Positions 8,656-17,419 of a stretch of 29,614 nucleotides of DNA are shown here, in pieces (position 1 is the stretch's first letter; the number at the start of each line of letters is the position of its first letter). This stretch comes from JBCBKZ01 sp039026975 (GTDB lineage: Bacteria; Bacteroidota; Bacteroidia; J057): contig JBCCLI010000023.1 in assembly GCA_039026975.1 (NCBI GenBank), positions 1-29,614 of the forward strand, read 5' to 3'. The position numbers and the translations under genes are program-made. Under the pieces are notes generated by a model, which was not told where the DNA came from, made no database searches, and worked only from the letters and a program-made list of their open reading frames with translations.

Positions 8656-9504
8656 TTAGGCTGGAGGAGAGGGGTCTGTGGGAGCTTTCCCTCCTCTATT
8701 CTTTGATTTTCTGAATAGCCAGAGTCCAAGCCCCGTCAGTATAAACAGAGGCCAGATATTAATAAGTCCGAGTAGGATAGTCTTCAGGCCATTCCAACCA
8801 TTAATAAAGCCCCGCTTTCCCTCAGCCCAGAAGGTAGTAAAACTTGTGGAGCTGTTGGCAGAGGCTTCACATAAATTGAGTTTGATACTACTGTAGCTGG
8901 CCTTATCCCTGAGGTACACCATTCTCCCCTGCATCCGTTCTATATTTTCTCTTACTGTTGTCAGGTACTCCTCTACTTTGAGGATATCCTCAATGGTTAT
9001 GGCATTGTGTAGCAGCTCCTGATAGCGGGCTTCCAATGCTTGTTGGGTTTTAATTCTGGCTGTTAAATCAAGGTATTCTTCCGTTACATCCTTACTGGAG
9101 ATATTGCGGTATCCCAGCTTCCCCCCCAGGCTGCTGATTAGGTATACGAGGCTATCAAACTCCGCTGCTGGTACCCTGATTTCAAATTCATGTTCAACTT
9201 TCTTTCCATAAGATCTTTGATTTTCAGCTGAATAATAGGCGTGGGTGTTACTCAAGTATTTTTTGAGGCTGGTATAGCTTTCTTGAAGATCCGTTACTTC
9301 CAGCCTGATTTCAGCCCTCTTAATGAGCATTTGTTGGTGGCTGACCGTTTTTATGGCTGGTCCATCTTCTCTAGCTACAGGGATCACCTGTTGCTGTTCT
9401 ACAGGCTCTGCTACTTCAGCAGAACTTATCCCACCAGCACCAGGGCTACAAGAATTTACGATAAAGAGCAGGCCGCTAATGGCCATCAGACAACATTTAA
9501 GCAT
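8656..9504 (-). CDS. DUF4349 family lipoprotein
   Basis: I choose the ATG at 9504 (282 residues) over an in-frame ATG at 9615. It gives a textbook lipoprotein signal: MLKCC, a hydrophobic core, then the lipobox IVNSC with Cys19. The mature protein has a polar linker, then the DUF4349 core (about residues 60-235), with two long helical stretches in the segment around EEYLDLTARIKTQQALEARY that probably form a hairpin. It ends with a transmembrane helix (about 243-263) and a basic tail. Members of this family are envelope proteins of unknown function, common in Bacteroidota and Firmicutes. A lipid anchor at one end and a helix at the other suggests a membrane-bound periplasmic protein. It is transcribed divergently from the T9SS plug gene and converges on the protease gene. 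Confidence 0.85.
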   Translation of the reverse strand: MLKCCLMAISGLLFIVNSCSPGAGGISSAEVAEPVEQQQVIPVAREDGPAIKTVSHQQMLIKRAEIRLEVTDLQESYTSLKKYLSNTHAYYSAENQRSYGKKVEHEFEIRVPAAEFDSLVYLISSLGGKLGYRNISSKDVTEEYLDLTARIKTQQALEARYQELLHNAITIEDILKVEEYLTTVRENIERMQGRMVYLRDKASYSSIKLNLCEASANSSTSFTTFWAEGKRGFINGWNGLKTILLGLINIWPLFILTGLGLWLFRKSKNRGGKAPTDPSPPA

Positions 9505-9625
9505 AAGCGTAGGATTAGTTTGATTTGTTATAAGAGAAGGGTGAGAGAGAAATTCCATAAACCCACTCAAAAAAGGTATATCCTCTTGATAGGCTTTTCT
9601 GTATTTTTCCTGCATATTTAGCTAT

Positions 9626-10939
9626 ATGATCAGGAGAATTTATTGGGGACTAATGCTGCTGTGTACAGCCTGTGCCATGAATACTGTTCCACAGTCAGGG
9701 GCTGATAAAAAGGTGAACCCCTGGCTTCCGGAAAGTAGGACTTATGAAGAATTAGTAAAGTCCGTCCAGTTTTATCCAGGTCTCCCTAATCAAGGACCAG
9801 GGCTAAAGGCGCTTTCTCCCGTGATTTTCCTGAATGATCCTTCCTCTTTTCTCACCCTGGAATTTGACGAACTGATACCTAGAGACACACCTGTTTCTCT
9901 CTTTTATGCAGATATAACCAACTGTGATGCTAACTGGAATCCTACTAATGTCTTGCCCATAGAATTTTATGAAGGCTTCACTCGAGACCCTGTAGACATT
10001 TATCAGCGTTCAGATTTCACTAAGGTTGAATACACTCATTATCTCTACAGCTTCCCTCAAGAAAATGAATACTTTAAGAAAAGTGGCAATTACATTCTCA
10101 CAGTCTACAGGAATAACAGTAAGGATAGTCCTATTCTCAGTCAGCGATTTGTGGTGGTGGAACCTAGGGTAGGAGTTAATATTACTAATCTTCTGCAGAC
10201 CAGAATAGAGCGTTCCAGGCTCTCTAAAATTAACTTTCAGATAAGTACTGAGGGCCTGAATATCATAGATCCAGTTCGGGATTTGAATATAAAGGTCATC
10301 CAAAACTTTAGGTGGGATAATAGCCTTAGCCTAAATAGGCCTACCTTTTATGCTAATAACAGCCTGGAATACAGCATGAATGTCATGCAGGACTTCCCTT
10401 CAGGGACAGAGTTTAAGCAAATTAATAGTAGGAGCTTTCGCCTGTACGGAGAATCTGTAGAAGTCATTAAGGAAACTCCTAGTATAACTTATGTTTCCCT
10501 ATTTAAGGATAAACCTCAAAATAGAAATGTTTTTGGGCCCATTAGGGATAGGAATGGCGTCTACACCGTAGAAGTAGATGAATGGCCAGACCCTACCTTA
10601 AATGCAGATTACAACTGGGTAAACTTCAGCTTGGAGACAGAAAAGCGGGAAGGAGAGGTATATATTTGGGGTAAGCTAGTAGACTGGCGGACTACTGCTG
10701 ATAATAAAATGGCGTATTCTCAAGTAGAAAAGGCGTATGTGGGGAAGCTGCTCTTGAAGCAGGGTATTTATGACTACCAATACGTCATTAGAAATGCTGA
10801 CGGTAGCTTAGATGAACTCAGCCTGAATGGCAGATTTGGGGATAGAGAGAATTTCTATGATATCCTCATCTATTACAGATCTCCTGTAGACAGGACAGAT
10901 CAGCTGCTGGGGTATTATCCCTTGAACTACTACAGGTAA
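9626..10939 (+). CDS. T9SS plug protein family (DUF5103) lipoprotein
   Basis: The 437-residue product opens with a lipoprotein signal whose lipobox is LCTAC (Cys16). It then carries the family signature near the N-terminus: FDELIPRDTPVSLFYADI followed by NCDANWNPTNVLP and a FYEGF motif. Beta-rich sequence continues to the end, with the conserved YDYQYVI and a terminal LGYYPLNYYR. DUF5103 proteins include the Plug that closes the SprA translocon of the type IX secretion system at its periplasmic end in Flavobacterium johnsoniae. By family membership this protein is likely a T9SS accessory or plug component. Its neighbourhood fits: a T9SS cargo protease lies two genes upstream. It reads away from the DUF4349 gene, with a 121-nt divergent spacer. 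Confidence 0.85.
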   Translation: MIRRIYWGLMLLCTACAMNTVPQSGADKKVNPWLPESRTYEELVKSVQFYPGLPNQGPGLKALSPVIFLNDPSSFLTLEFDELIPRDTPVSLFYADITNCDANWNPTNVLPIEFYEGFTRDPVDIYQRSDFTKVEYTHYLYSFPQENEYFKKSGNYILTVYRNNSKDSPILSQRFVVVEPRVGVNITNLLQTRIERSRLSKINFQISTEGLNIIDPVRDLNIKVIQNFRWDNSLSLNRPTFYANNSLEYSMNVMQDFPSGTEFKQINSRSFRLYGESVEVIKETPSITYVSLFKDKPQNRNVFGPIRDRNGVYTVEVDEWPDPTLNADYNWVNFSLETEKREGEVYIWGKLVDWRTTADNKMAYSQVEKAYVGKLLLKQGIYDYQYVIRNADGSLDELSLNGRFGDRENFYDILIYYRSPVDRTDQLLGYYPLNYYR

Positions 10940-10950
10940 GAAAAACTAGC

Positions 10951-11121
10951 TTAGGCAGTAAATATCAGCCTGACTTGATCCATAAGGCCAATAGTTCCAG
11001 CGGTATCAGCAGGTCCAGTAAGTGGGCTTCCCCATACGTCTGGAGACACCAGAACATATAGTGTGGCCACCAGGAGAATGATGGAAAGGAACAGAATTAA
11101 TATGTAGTTTCCTTTAGTCAT
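10951..11121 (-). CDS. Small single-helix membrane protein (56 residues)
   Basis: An ATG frame of 57 codons, including the stop, lies in the 352-nt gap between the plug and oxidoreductase genes. It begins MTKGNY, has one strong transmembrane helix (about residues 6-26, LILFLSIILLVATLYVLVS), then a short Gly/Pro/Thr-rich extracytoplasmic segment and a C-terminal MDQVRLIFTA. It is convergent with the plug gene (11-nt gap between stops). Codon choice resembles that of its neighbours. I do not recognise the family. Support is the clean helix architecture and the otherwise unexplained gap; a chance frame remains possible. Confidence 0.5.
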   Translation of the reverse strand: MTKGNYILILFLSIILLVATLYVLVSPDVWGSPLTGPADTAGTIGLMDQVRLIFTA

Positions 11122-11153
11122 TTAGGTAAAAGTAGCTATCCCATCGGTACAAA

Positions 11154-11214
11154 TACAGTAGAATTTGATAAACGTGCTTATTTCCGGGATGAACGTGTTT
11201 ATTTACTTACTGTA
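11154..11214 (-). promoter_or_regulatory. Repeat array upstream of the 56-residue membrane protein gene
   Basis: Two 13-bp direct repeats, differing at one base (AACGTG[CT]TTATTT, 11171-11183 and 11192-11204), are spaced 21 bp apart, two helical turns. They are flanked by a perfect 7-bp inverted repeat, TACAGTA (11154-11160) and TACTGTA (11208-11214). The array lies 33-93 bp upstream of the small gene's start codon, a position suited to a regulator binding site. No known regulator can be named. Confidence 0.35.
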
Positions 11215-11291
11215 CCTGTTAGATGCCCTAATACCCTAAAAAGTTTTATAAAAAGCTGAAAATTCATTCTCTGTCCTGATCCCTTGAACCT

Positions 11292-12272
11292 TCAGGTTAG
11301 GGTGAGAATGATTTTGCCGATATTCCTGTTTTCTTCCATGTAAGTGTGTGCTTCTCTAACTTTCTCTATGGGATAAGTGGAATCTATGATGGGTTTTAGC
11401 TTTCCAGCTTCGAAGTAGGGAAGAAGTTGTTGGGAGAAATCTGCTACTAACTCCCTTTTATAGTTTAGGGACCTAGCCCTAAGAGTAGTTCCCACTAACT
11501 GTATGCGCTTCCTTAATATGGGAATAAGGTTGAAGGACTCCACCTTTACTCCTCCCATAAGTGCCAGTAGGATGAGCCTCCCATCTACCGCCAGGCTGCT
11601 GATGTTAGGATGAAAGTATGGAGCTGCAATAAAGTCCAGGATAATGTCTACCCCTTTCCCTCGGGTATGACCTAAGACTAGCTCTTCAAAAGATTGCGTC
11701 TTATAGTCAATGAGATGCTGAGCCCCCAATGCCTGGCAGCTAGGTAATTTAGGTGCTGAAGCCGTAGCAAATATCTCCGCCTGCATGAGCTTAGCCAGTT
11801 GTATGGCAGCGGTACCTACGCCACTTCCCCCAGCATGTATGAGTACCTTATCTCCTGGCTGTATATTCCCTAACCAGTAAAGTGCCTGAAAGGCAGTCAG
11901 GAATACCTCTGGGATGGCAGCAGCTTCCTTCAACTTTATTCCCCTGGGAATAGGCATTACCAGTCCCTCATCTATAGCCACAAATTCTGCGTAGCCTCCG
12001 CCTGGCAGCAGGGCCATGACCTCATCTCCTTCCGTAAGCTGAGTTACCTTAGCTCCACAAGCTACCACCCTACCTGCGGCTTCTAAGCCTAAAATATCAC
12101 TGGCACCGGGAGGAGGAGGGTACATTCCCTTTCTTTGCATGGTATCAGCTCTGTTTAAGGCAGTAGCGGCTACGTTAATTAACACTTCAGTTTCTGCTAT
12201 GGAAGGGGTGGGGACGTCTTGGATATTCAGCACTTCCGCTGATCCTGAGGTAGAAAATGTTACTGCTTTCAT
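11292..12272 (-). CDS. NAD(P)H-quinone oxidoreductase, PIG3-like (zinc-free MDR superfamily)
   Basis: The 326-residue product has the length and signatures of the quinone oxidoreductase branch of the medium-chain dehydrogenase/reductase superfamily. Residues 1-125 form the GroES-like catalytic domain, with NRADTMQRKGMYPPPPG (40-56) typical of PIG3/TP53I3 relatives. The Rossmann domain has the NADPH-binding loop HAGGSGVGTAAIQLAK (146-161). No structural or catalytic zinc cysteines are seen. The expected reaction is NADPH-dependent reduction of quinones or other reactive carbonyl or enone compounds in the cytoplasm. It is divergent from the antiporter gene (85-nt spacer). The physiological substrate cannot be told from sequence. 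Confidence 0.9.
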   Translation of the reverse strand: MKAVTFSTSGSAEVLNIQDVPTPSIAETEVLINVAATALNRADTMQRKGMYPPPPGASDILGLEAAGRVVACGAKVTQLTEGDEVMALLPGGGYAEFVAIDEGLVMPIPRGIKLKEAAAIPEVFLTAFQALYWLGNIQPGDKVLIHAGGSGVGTAAIQLAKLMQAEIFATASAPKLPSCQALGAQHLIDYKTQSFEELVLGHTRGKGVDIILDFIAAPYFHPNISSLAVDGRLILLALMGGVKVESFNLIPILRKRIQLVGTTLRARSLNYKRELVADFSQQLLPYFEAGKLKPIIDSTYPIEKVREAHTYMEENRNIGKIILTLT

Positions 12273-12357
12273 ATGAATGTGGCTTAGGGAGTTATTATCA
12301 AATAAAAAGGAAATTTGATTACCTTGAGCAGACTTTGTCGTCTAGAGGAAAAAGTAC

Positions 12358-13680
12358 ATGGACATTACCCTGAATTCCTACACCTATATTATTGTAGTTT
12401 GTATTGTAATCATTCTTTCATTTCTCTACAATGCATTCTCAGAAAGAACGAATATCCCTTCAGTTATCCTCCTTATAGGGACAGGTATCCTCATCAAGCT
12501 GGGGATGGATGCCATCCAATTTGAAGAAGATTTATTTCCCATTTTAGAAGTGCTGGGGATAGTGGGACTGATTATGATTGTGCTGGAGGCGGCCCTGGAC
12601 CTGGAATTAACTAAAGAGAAACTACCTGCTATTGGAAAAGCATTTGTCATTGCCTTAATCGGCTTGTTAGCTTCTACGGCCACCTGTGCTGCTATTATTT
12701 TTTACCTTGTGGAGGGGATGACTTGGCTGTCTGCTTTTATTTATGCTACGCCTCTCTCCATTCTCAGTAGTGCCATCATCATTCCAAGCGTAGGAAATCT
12801 TACCCAGGCTAAAAAGGAGTTTCACGTATACGAGAGTACCTTTTCAGATATTCTCGGGATTATGCAGTTCTACTTTTTACAGGGTATACAGGAGTCTGAA
12901 AATACCCAAGATGCAGTGATAGAATTTGTAGGTACTTTTGGGCTTACCTTACTTATATCTCTGGTAGCCAGTTACTTACTGGTTTTTCTGTTCCAAAATA
13001 TAACTTCCCATGTTAAGCTATTTGTGCTTATCGCAATTTTAATTCTTCTCTATGCGGTAGGAAAACAGCAACACCTTTCCTCCCTCATCATCATTTTGAT
13101 CTTTGGGCTGGTCATGTCTAACAGCCACATCTTTTTTAGGGGTAAACTTAAAGAGTGGTTGAAACCAGATGCCCTACAGCACATTCGGGAGGATTTTCAT
13201 ATAGTTACTGTGGAGTCTGCCTTCCTAGTCAGGACTTTCTTCTTTGTGATTTTTGGTATTACTATTTCCCTGTCTACCCTTTGGAGCCTGGATGTCCTAC
13301 TAATAAGTATGTCCATTCTGGCTTCCATCTACATTGTCCGCTTTATTTTTCTTAGATTATTTCTCTCCAGCGATATTAATCCGCAGCTATATATTGCCCC
13401 CAGGGGGTTAATTACGGTACTCCTGTTCTTTGGGATTCCTGAAGACCTGAAAGTAGAGGGATTTAACCCAGGCATCCTATTATTTATCATCATTGCTACT
13501 AGCATAGTCATGACCTTTGCGCTGATAGCTGATGGTAGGAAACGAGCTGCCCTTGGAAAAGATAATGCTGCTGCCAGTATGGTAATCCCGCCAGATCAAA
13601 TCTACCAGGGTTTCAAGTCTCAATTAGTTGAGAAAGAATATGAAGACCACAACCGTCTGGAATCAGGTCCCCTGGAGTAG
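12358..13680 (+). CDS. CPA-family cation:proton antiporter
   Basis: The 440-residue product is almost entirely hydrophobic, with about 11-13 transmembrane helices and a hydrophilic C-terminal tail of about 40 residues. The pattern of an N-terminal NAFSERTNIPSVILLIGTG followed by EAALDLE matches the sodium/hydrogen exchanger domain of the CPA1/CPA2 superfamily. Around residues 159-164 it has ESTFSD, in the position where related transporters carry the ion-binding acidic residue, so D164 is the likely key residue (inference). The expected function is exchange of Na+ or K+ for protons across the inner membrane. Its last 18 nt overlap the end of the convergent MscS-like gene. A shorter overlapping frame at 12315-12524 is a shadow. 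Confidence 0.85.
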   Translation: MDITLNSYTYIIVVCIVIILSFLYNAFSERTNIPSVILLIGTGILIKLGMDAIQFEEDLFPILEVLGIVGLIMIVLEAALDLELTKEKLPAIGKAFVIALIGLLASTATCAAIIFYLVEGMTWLSAFIYATPLSILSSAIIIPSVGNLTQAKKEFHVYESTFSDILGIMQFYFLQGIQESENTQDAVIEFVGTFGLTLLISLVASYLLVFLFQNITSHVKLFVLIAILILLYAVGKQQHLSSLIIILIFGLVMSNSHIFFRGKLKEWLKPDALQHIREDFHIVTVESAFLVRTFFFVIFGITISLSTLWSLDVLLISMSILASIYIVRFIFLRLFLSSDINPQLYIAPRGLITVLLFFGIPEDLKVEGFNPGILLFIIIATSIVMTFALIADGRKRAALGKDNAAASMVIPPDQIYQGFKSQLVEKEYEDHNRLESGPLE

Positions 13681-14409
13681 GTTTTGGGAGAAGTATTTTA
13701 AGATAGCGCCCTCCATTTGTGGGAAGTACATAGAGTCAATACTGTAAAGGGTAATCCTATATGTATAGCTATTTCCTGCATGGCTTACCGTTTTTATGTT
13801 GGGAGGTATAGTTACCACAGACCATGGAAGGTTCTGAATAAAGTGGGTAAGTTTATTCTTAGCTTCTATAACAGGTAGGTCTGCTTTCATAGCTAGTTGG
13901 AAAGAATAACTTTGGACAGTATCTGAAGGGTTTTTTATGGTAAGCGTTTTTAGCGGCAGAACGGAGTAGGGGATGAAGGTCTCTTCTCCATTTTCTACTT
14001 CTACTTTGACGGAGAGTTCTTCAAAATTTATGACTTTAGCTGCCAGCTTTTCGAATGCTATCAACTGACCCTTTCGGAAGGGCTTAGTAAGTCTGATAAT
14101 AAGGCCAGTGAAAAAGTTAATGAGGGTATTTTTCAGTAAGAAACTGATGGCTAGTATTAGCAGTAAGCCCACTAAGGGCCAGGGAGCTACAAATAGGAAA
14201 AGCCCTACTATGCCATATACTGTCCAAACCAGGGTTTCTGATAAGGCTGCTGAAATATAAGTAGCTCTTAACCTCCCCCTAGCCCTAAGAAAGGGAACTA
14301 TCTGGTTCCGCCACAGCCTATAAAATAACCAGATTAGGAGACCTGCCACCAACCAGATAGCATAGCTGGTATATGGAATTTTGATGGCCTGTATAGTAAT
14401 ATCATTCAT
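13663..14409 (-). CDS. Small MscS-type mechanosensitive channel protein
   Basis: The 248-residue product has three hydrophobic helices (about residues 13-33, 56-77 and 79-105). The last continues into NTLINFFTGLIIRLTKPFRKGQLI, the usual junction between the pore helix TM3 and the beta domain of MscS. Next comes a short beta domain ending ETFIPYSVLPLKTLTIKNP, equivalent to the MscS segment with the conserved IPN-like turn, then an alpha/beta C-terminal domain. MscS channels form heptamers that open under membrane tension and release solutes. The gene lies 4 nt after the stop of the upstream ATPase gene, so the two are translationally close and certainly one operon. It ends inside the antiporter's last codons. 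Unlike E. coli MscS, it is small and tied to a large cytoplasmic ATPase. Confidence 0.8.
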   Translation of the reverse strand: MNDITIQAIKIPYTSYAIWLVAGLLIWLFYRLWRNQIVPFLRARGRLRATYISAALSETLVWTVYGIVGLFLFVAPWPLVGLLLILAISFLLKNTLINFFTGLIIRLTKPFRKGQLIAFEKLAAKVINFEELSVKVEVENGEETFIPYSVLPLKTLTIKNPSDTVQSYSFQLAMKADLPVIEAKNKLTHFIQNLPWSVVTIPPNIKTVSHAGNSYTYRITLYSIDSMYFPQMEGAILKYFSQNLLQGT

Positions 14410-14413
14410 ATGC

Positions 14414-17314
14414 TTAGGCGTTCAGGAGTTGGGCTTTTTTAAGGCTGTTGATGATGTAAGGATATAAGTAGGGGTTAATGCCTATGGTAATCTTATTTAG
14501 CCTGATTAATAAATTGGCTCTGATCAGGTCCTGTACCCATAGATTTACCCTGGCTTTTTCCTCATTTGGGAAAATACGCGTTAGCTGCAAGGAGCTAAGC
14601 TGCTTATGAAAGACAAACTGGCTTAACACTACCAGCCATTCCTTCTCTTCTATTGCGGGCATTTGGAGCTCCTCCGGATCCTTAATATAGAGGGTGTGAT
14701 TTTTGACTTTCTCTATGTTTTTCAGCCACATCCTAAGGGCTACCCCTATATTTCCATCAGAGATAAGCTTGTACTTTTTGAAAAGGGTCTCCCATTCGGT
14801 AGCATTTATTTCTTTCTCTGGTAGATCCTGATACATGAGGTCTAGTCCCCCAGAGTAATGCCTTGAGAGAATGGTTCTTCTAATTTGTTCTTCAGAAAAA
14901 GGGGAAAGTTGGATGGTATTTAGGAAAGCAGATTCCCAGTCTGTCACTTGTTTAATAAGCTGGAAGGCGTGAGTGTTACAGTTGAGAATAAAATGGTAAT
15001 CAAAACTGTATTTCTGGATAAGGTCTACCAGTTGGTAGATAATCTCATATCCCTGAGGGGTTCTTTCCCACCAGAGTTCAATGTCATGTAGCAGGAATAC
15101 GGAGTTAAATGGGGTACTTTCTATAAGGTCAGAGACATTTCCCTTTTGGCCTATTTGTCGTTGGAAAGCCCGGGTGAAATCTACGGGTCTGATACTGCCA
15201 TGCAGGGGAGGGAGAATCCTATATATAGGCCCTTCAAATAACTGGGTAGCCATATTCTCACAAAAGTATGACATGCCAGAGTAGGCTTCACCTATTACGA
15301 GCATGGCTCCCCCTACTTTTTGTTTCATTCTCCTTGCCGTTTTCTGGGCTAAGACCAGTTCACGGTTTCTGTTATTGATTAGAGAGCTACTGGTAAACTG
15401 GTTTCCCACAAACAGCTGGCGGTAGTAGAAGGGCAACTGCGCGAGTACCTCTGGATCAGGCTGAACCTTTTCCGTGAACTCTCTTATAAGGGAAAAAGTA
15501 TTTTGGTTGGCTTTCTGTGCCAATTCAAATTCAGATAGTAGGATATCCTCTCTGGTTTGTCCAAGGAAAGATTGTATCCTTTCATAGCGCTTCTCCCACC
15601 AGTTAGTGAGGGCCAGCCAGTATTTTTTGATCCCTCTAATCCTTTCCCTATTCCTGGAGGCTCTCCTGAGCTCCTCTACGTGCTGGGCTATAATATGTGG
15701 GGCTAGATGGTCTATGGTTTTTTGCAGGCTATCCTCTATTACTTTTTCTATCCCCATTTTCAGATCATAGATCTGCTTCTCCGCCTTATCAATATCAAAC
15801 TGGGCTTTTTTAAGAACCTCTTCCAGCCGTTTCAGGCTTTCAGGATTCTCATACTTTATCTCAGGTAAATTAAAGGAAATGAGTCTGGTAGAATCCTGGA
15901 CCTGAAAGTAAATTTGCTTGAACTTCTGGGGTAGCTGCGTTAGAGAAGCTGATACAGGGCCATGAAAATGGGTTTCCATTAAGTAGAATACCTCATCTTG
16001 AAGGGAAAGACTCATAGATTCTACCACTTTCCTTTTTCCACTCAAAAATTCGTTCAGCACAAAAGTAGGAATCAGATCAACAGTAGATTTAAGGCTAGAT
16101 AATTCACGCAGGGTATCCTGAACATAGCCCTCCATAAACTGATAGTCATTCATGATAAGGATATCCTCCGTTTTAAAAACCAGACTTTGGATATTCTCAT
16201 AGGTCTCCTGCTTAATCCATTTCCTAAGCTCTTCCATTTGTTGCTGAATCAGCTTGATATTAGACTCAGCTCCAGAGAATAACACTAAATCCATCCCTTG
16301 TTTCACCTCTCTGGCTAGTTTTTTCTGGTAGGTTATAGATTTAAGTAAGACTATTTGGGTGGACATGCTCTTATGGAAGAGGTCCTGGTTAGTATACCAT
16401 GTGGCAGCAAACTGCTTTACTTCCTGGAATATCCCACTCCTACTATTTAGATTCTCCTTTACAAACTGATTAATATCTACCTTGTAAAAGTCTTTATGAA
16501 TGAGGTCGCAGAAACGGACGTTTAATTGCTGGATGAATAGGAAGAAGTAAGCTTGCTGCTCATCCAGAAAGGTCTCGAAAGCTTGGATATCTTCAGCTAT
16601 AGCCTTGATGATGAGCTCATGGTTTTTCTCCACTGTCCCAGAAGTCTGAATTTCCAGCGCATAATAGCTACTAGTGAGGCTATTCATTAGATTCTTCGCT
16701 ATTTCAAAGCCTCCTATGCTCAAAGCGTGTAGGAAAGAATGGAAATTAGGGAGATAGGTGTACTGGAAGCGGAATCTCAGCAACTCTCTGAACTTTACAC
16801 TGATGGCCTGCCTTCCTATTCCAGCACTACTAAGTAGCCTGATACGAGCTTTAATTTGTTTTTGCCTTTGGCTGTCTCCTGGGAGAGAAATAAGTTCCTC
16901 CTTACTTAAATCCCTCTTTTTCTCGCGCTCCGTGTTCTGTACCAGTTCTTGTAATTGGTTCAGTAAGGTTCCGATAGATTTATGCAGGTAATTCCTTACT
17001 ATAGGCAGGTGATCCTGGCTAAACTCTTCTTGTAAAAGCCTGAGATCATCAAGAAGTTTGATGAGCTTTTCTCGAGTTTGGGCTGGCCCACCGCTAGTGT
17101 CCAAAAGGTGAGAAATATTAGCTTCAAGAATAACCCGCATCTGCTGGGCAAGATCCTTGTAGCTGGTATAAATTATTTCTAAAGCCTCTCCATGAAAGTT
17201 AGCACCTGTTTCTTGAAGAACGTCTCTAATCCGGCTCAGGATGGAGGCTAATTCATTAGGCTCCAGCTGTTGTGGAATGACAGATGATTGATTTTCTGTG
17301 GGGGTAACTTCCAT
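14414..17314 (-). CDS. Large coiled-coil AAA-like ATPase domain protein with degenerate Walker A, paired with MscS-like channel
   Basis: I do not recognise this 966-residue protein as a named family. Residues 1 to about 650 are almost wholly helical and charged, with no signal peptide or transmembrane segment. From about 655 an AAA-like module follows: a Walker A position reading GEAYSGMSYF (675-684), where the essential Lys is Met681; a good Walker B, FLLHDIE, with D744 and E746; a sensor-1-like FILNCN (N778/N780); and a lid-like LSPFSEEQIRRTIL. The final 75 residues resemble a winged-helix domain. No other P-loop is present. Nucleotide binding may be weakened or lost, or the protein may act as a signalling or scaffolding ATPase relative. 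It is the first gene of an operon with the MscS-like channel, so a role in gating or positioning that channel is the simplest inference. The promoter lies in the 149-nt divergent spacer. Confidence 0.75.
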   Translation of the reverse strand: MEVTPTENQSSVIPQQLEPNELASILSRIRDVLQETGANFHGEALEIIYTSYKDLAQQMRVILEANISHLLDTSGGPAQTREKLIKLLDDLRLLQEEFSQDHLPIVRNYLHKSIGTLLNQLQELVQNTEREKKRDLSKEELISLPGDSQRQKQIKARIRLLSSAGIGRQAISVKFRELLRFRFQYTYLPNFHSFLHALSIGGFEIAKNLMNSLTSSYYALEIQTSGTVEKNHELIIKAIAEDIQAFETFLDEQQAYFFLFIQQLNVRFCDLIHKDFYKVDINQFVKENLNSRSGIFQEVKQFAATWYTNQDLFHKSMSTQIVLLKSITYQKKLAREVKQGMDLVLFSGAESNIKLIQQQMEELRKWIKQETYENIQSLVFKTEDILIMNDYQFMEGYVQDTLRELSSLKSTVDLIPTFVLNEFLSGKRKVVESMSLSLQDEVFYLMETHFHGPVSASLTQLPQKFKQIYFQVQDSTRLISFNLPEIKYENPESLKRLEEVLKKAQFDIDKAEKQIYDLKMGIEKVIEDSLQKTIDHLAPHIIAQHVEELRRASRNRERIRGIKKYWLALTNWWEKRYERIQSFLGQTREDILLSEFELAQKANQNTFSLIREFTEKVQPDPEVLAQLPFYYRQLFVGNQFTSSSLINNRNRELVLAQKTARRMKQKVGGAMLVIGEAYSGMSYFCENMATQLFEGPIYRILPPLHGSIRPVDFTRAFQRQIGQKGNVSDLIESTPFNSVFLLHDIELWWERTPQGYEIIYQLVDLIQKYSFDYHFILNCNTHAFQLIKQVTDWESAFLNTIQLSPFSEEQIRRTILSRHYSGGLDLMYQDLPEKEINATEWETLFKKYKLISDGNIGVALRMWLKNIEKVKNHTLYIKDPEELQMPAIEEKEWLVVLSQFVFHKQLSSLQLTRIFPNEEKARVNLWVQDLIRANLLIRLNKITIGINPYLYPYIINSLKKAQLLNA

Positions 17315-17395
17315 ATAGTTGTAAAAAAAGAAATAATTTCAGCTTTTCCGATGAATGAAATGTAATTTTCATGCTAGTGTGAGAAACTGAAGTCT

Positions 17396-17419
17396 AAGGA
17401 GAAGAGGTTCATTCTCCTT
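17396..17419. promoter_or_regulatory. Perfect inverted repeat in the divergent spacer
   Basis: AAGGAGAA (17396-17403) and TTCTCCTT (17412-17419) form a perfect 8-bp inverted repeat around an 8-nt loop. It sits between the ATPase-MscS operon and the MORN-GNAT-MFS operon, 44 bp before the MORN start codon. No T-run follows, so it is not a terminator. It could be an operator or a leader hairpin. Confidence 0.35.

Noticed and set aside
9505..9615. N-terminal extension of the DUF4349 protein to ATG 9615
   Set aside because: It would bury the lipoprotein signal 37 residues inside the protein; the ATG at 9504 gives a normal lipobox protein.
12315..12524. 69-codon plus-strand frame overlapping the antiporter start
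   Set aside because: It lies mostly within the antiporter coding sequence in another frame and has no coherent features.
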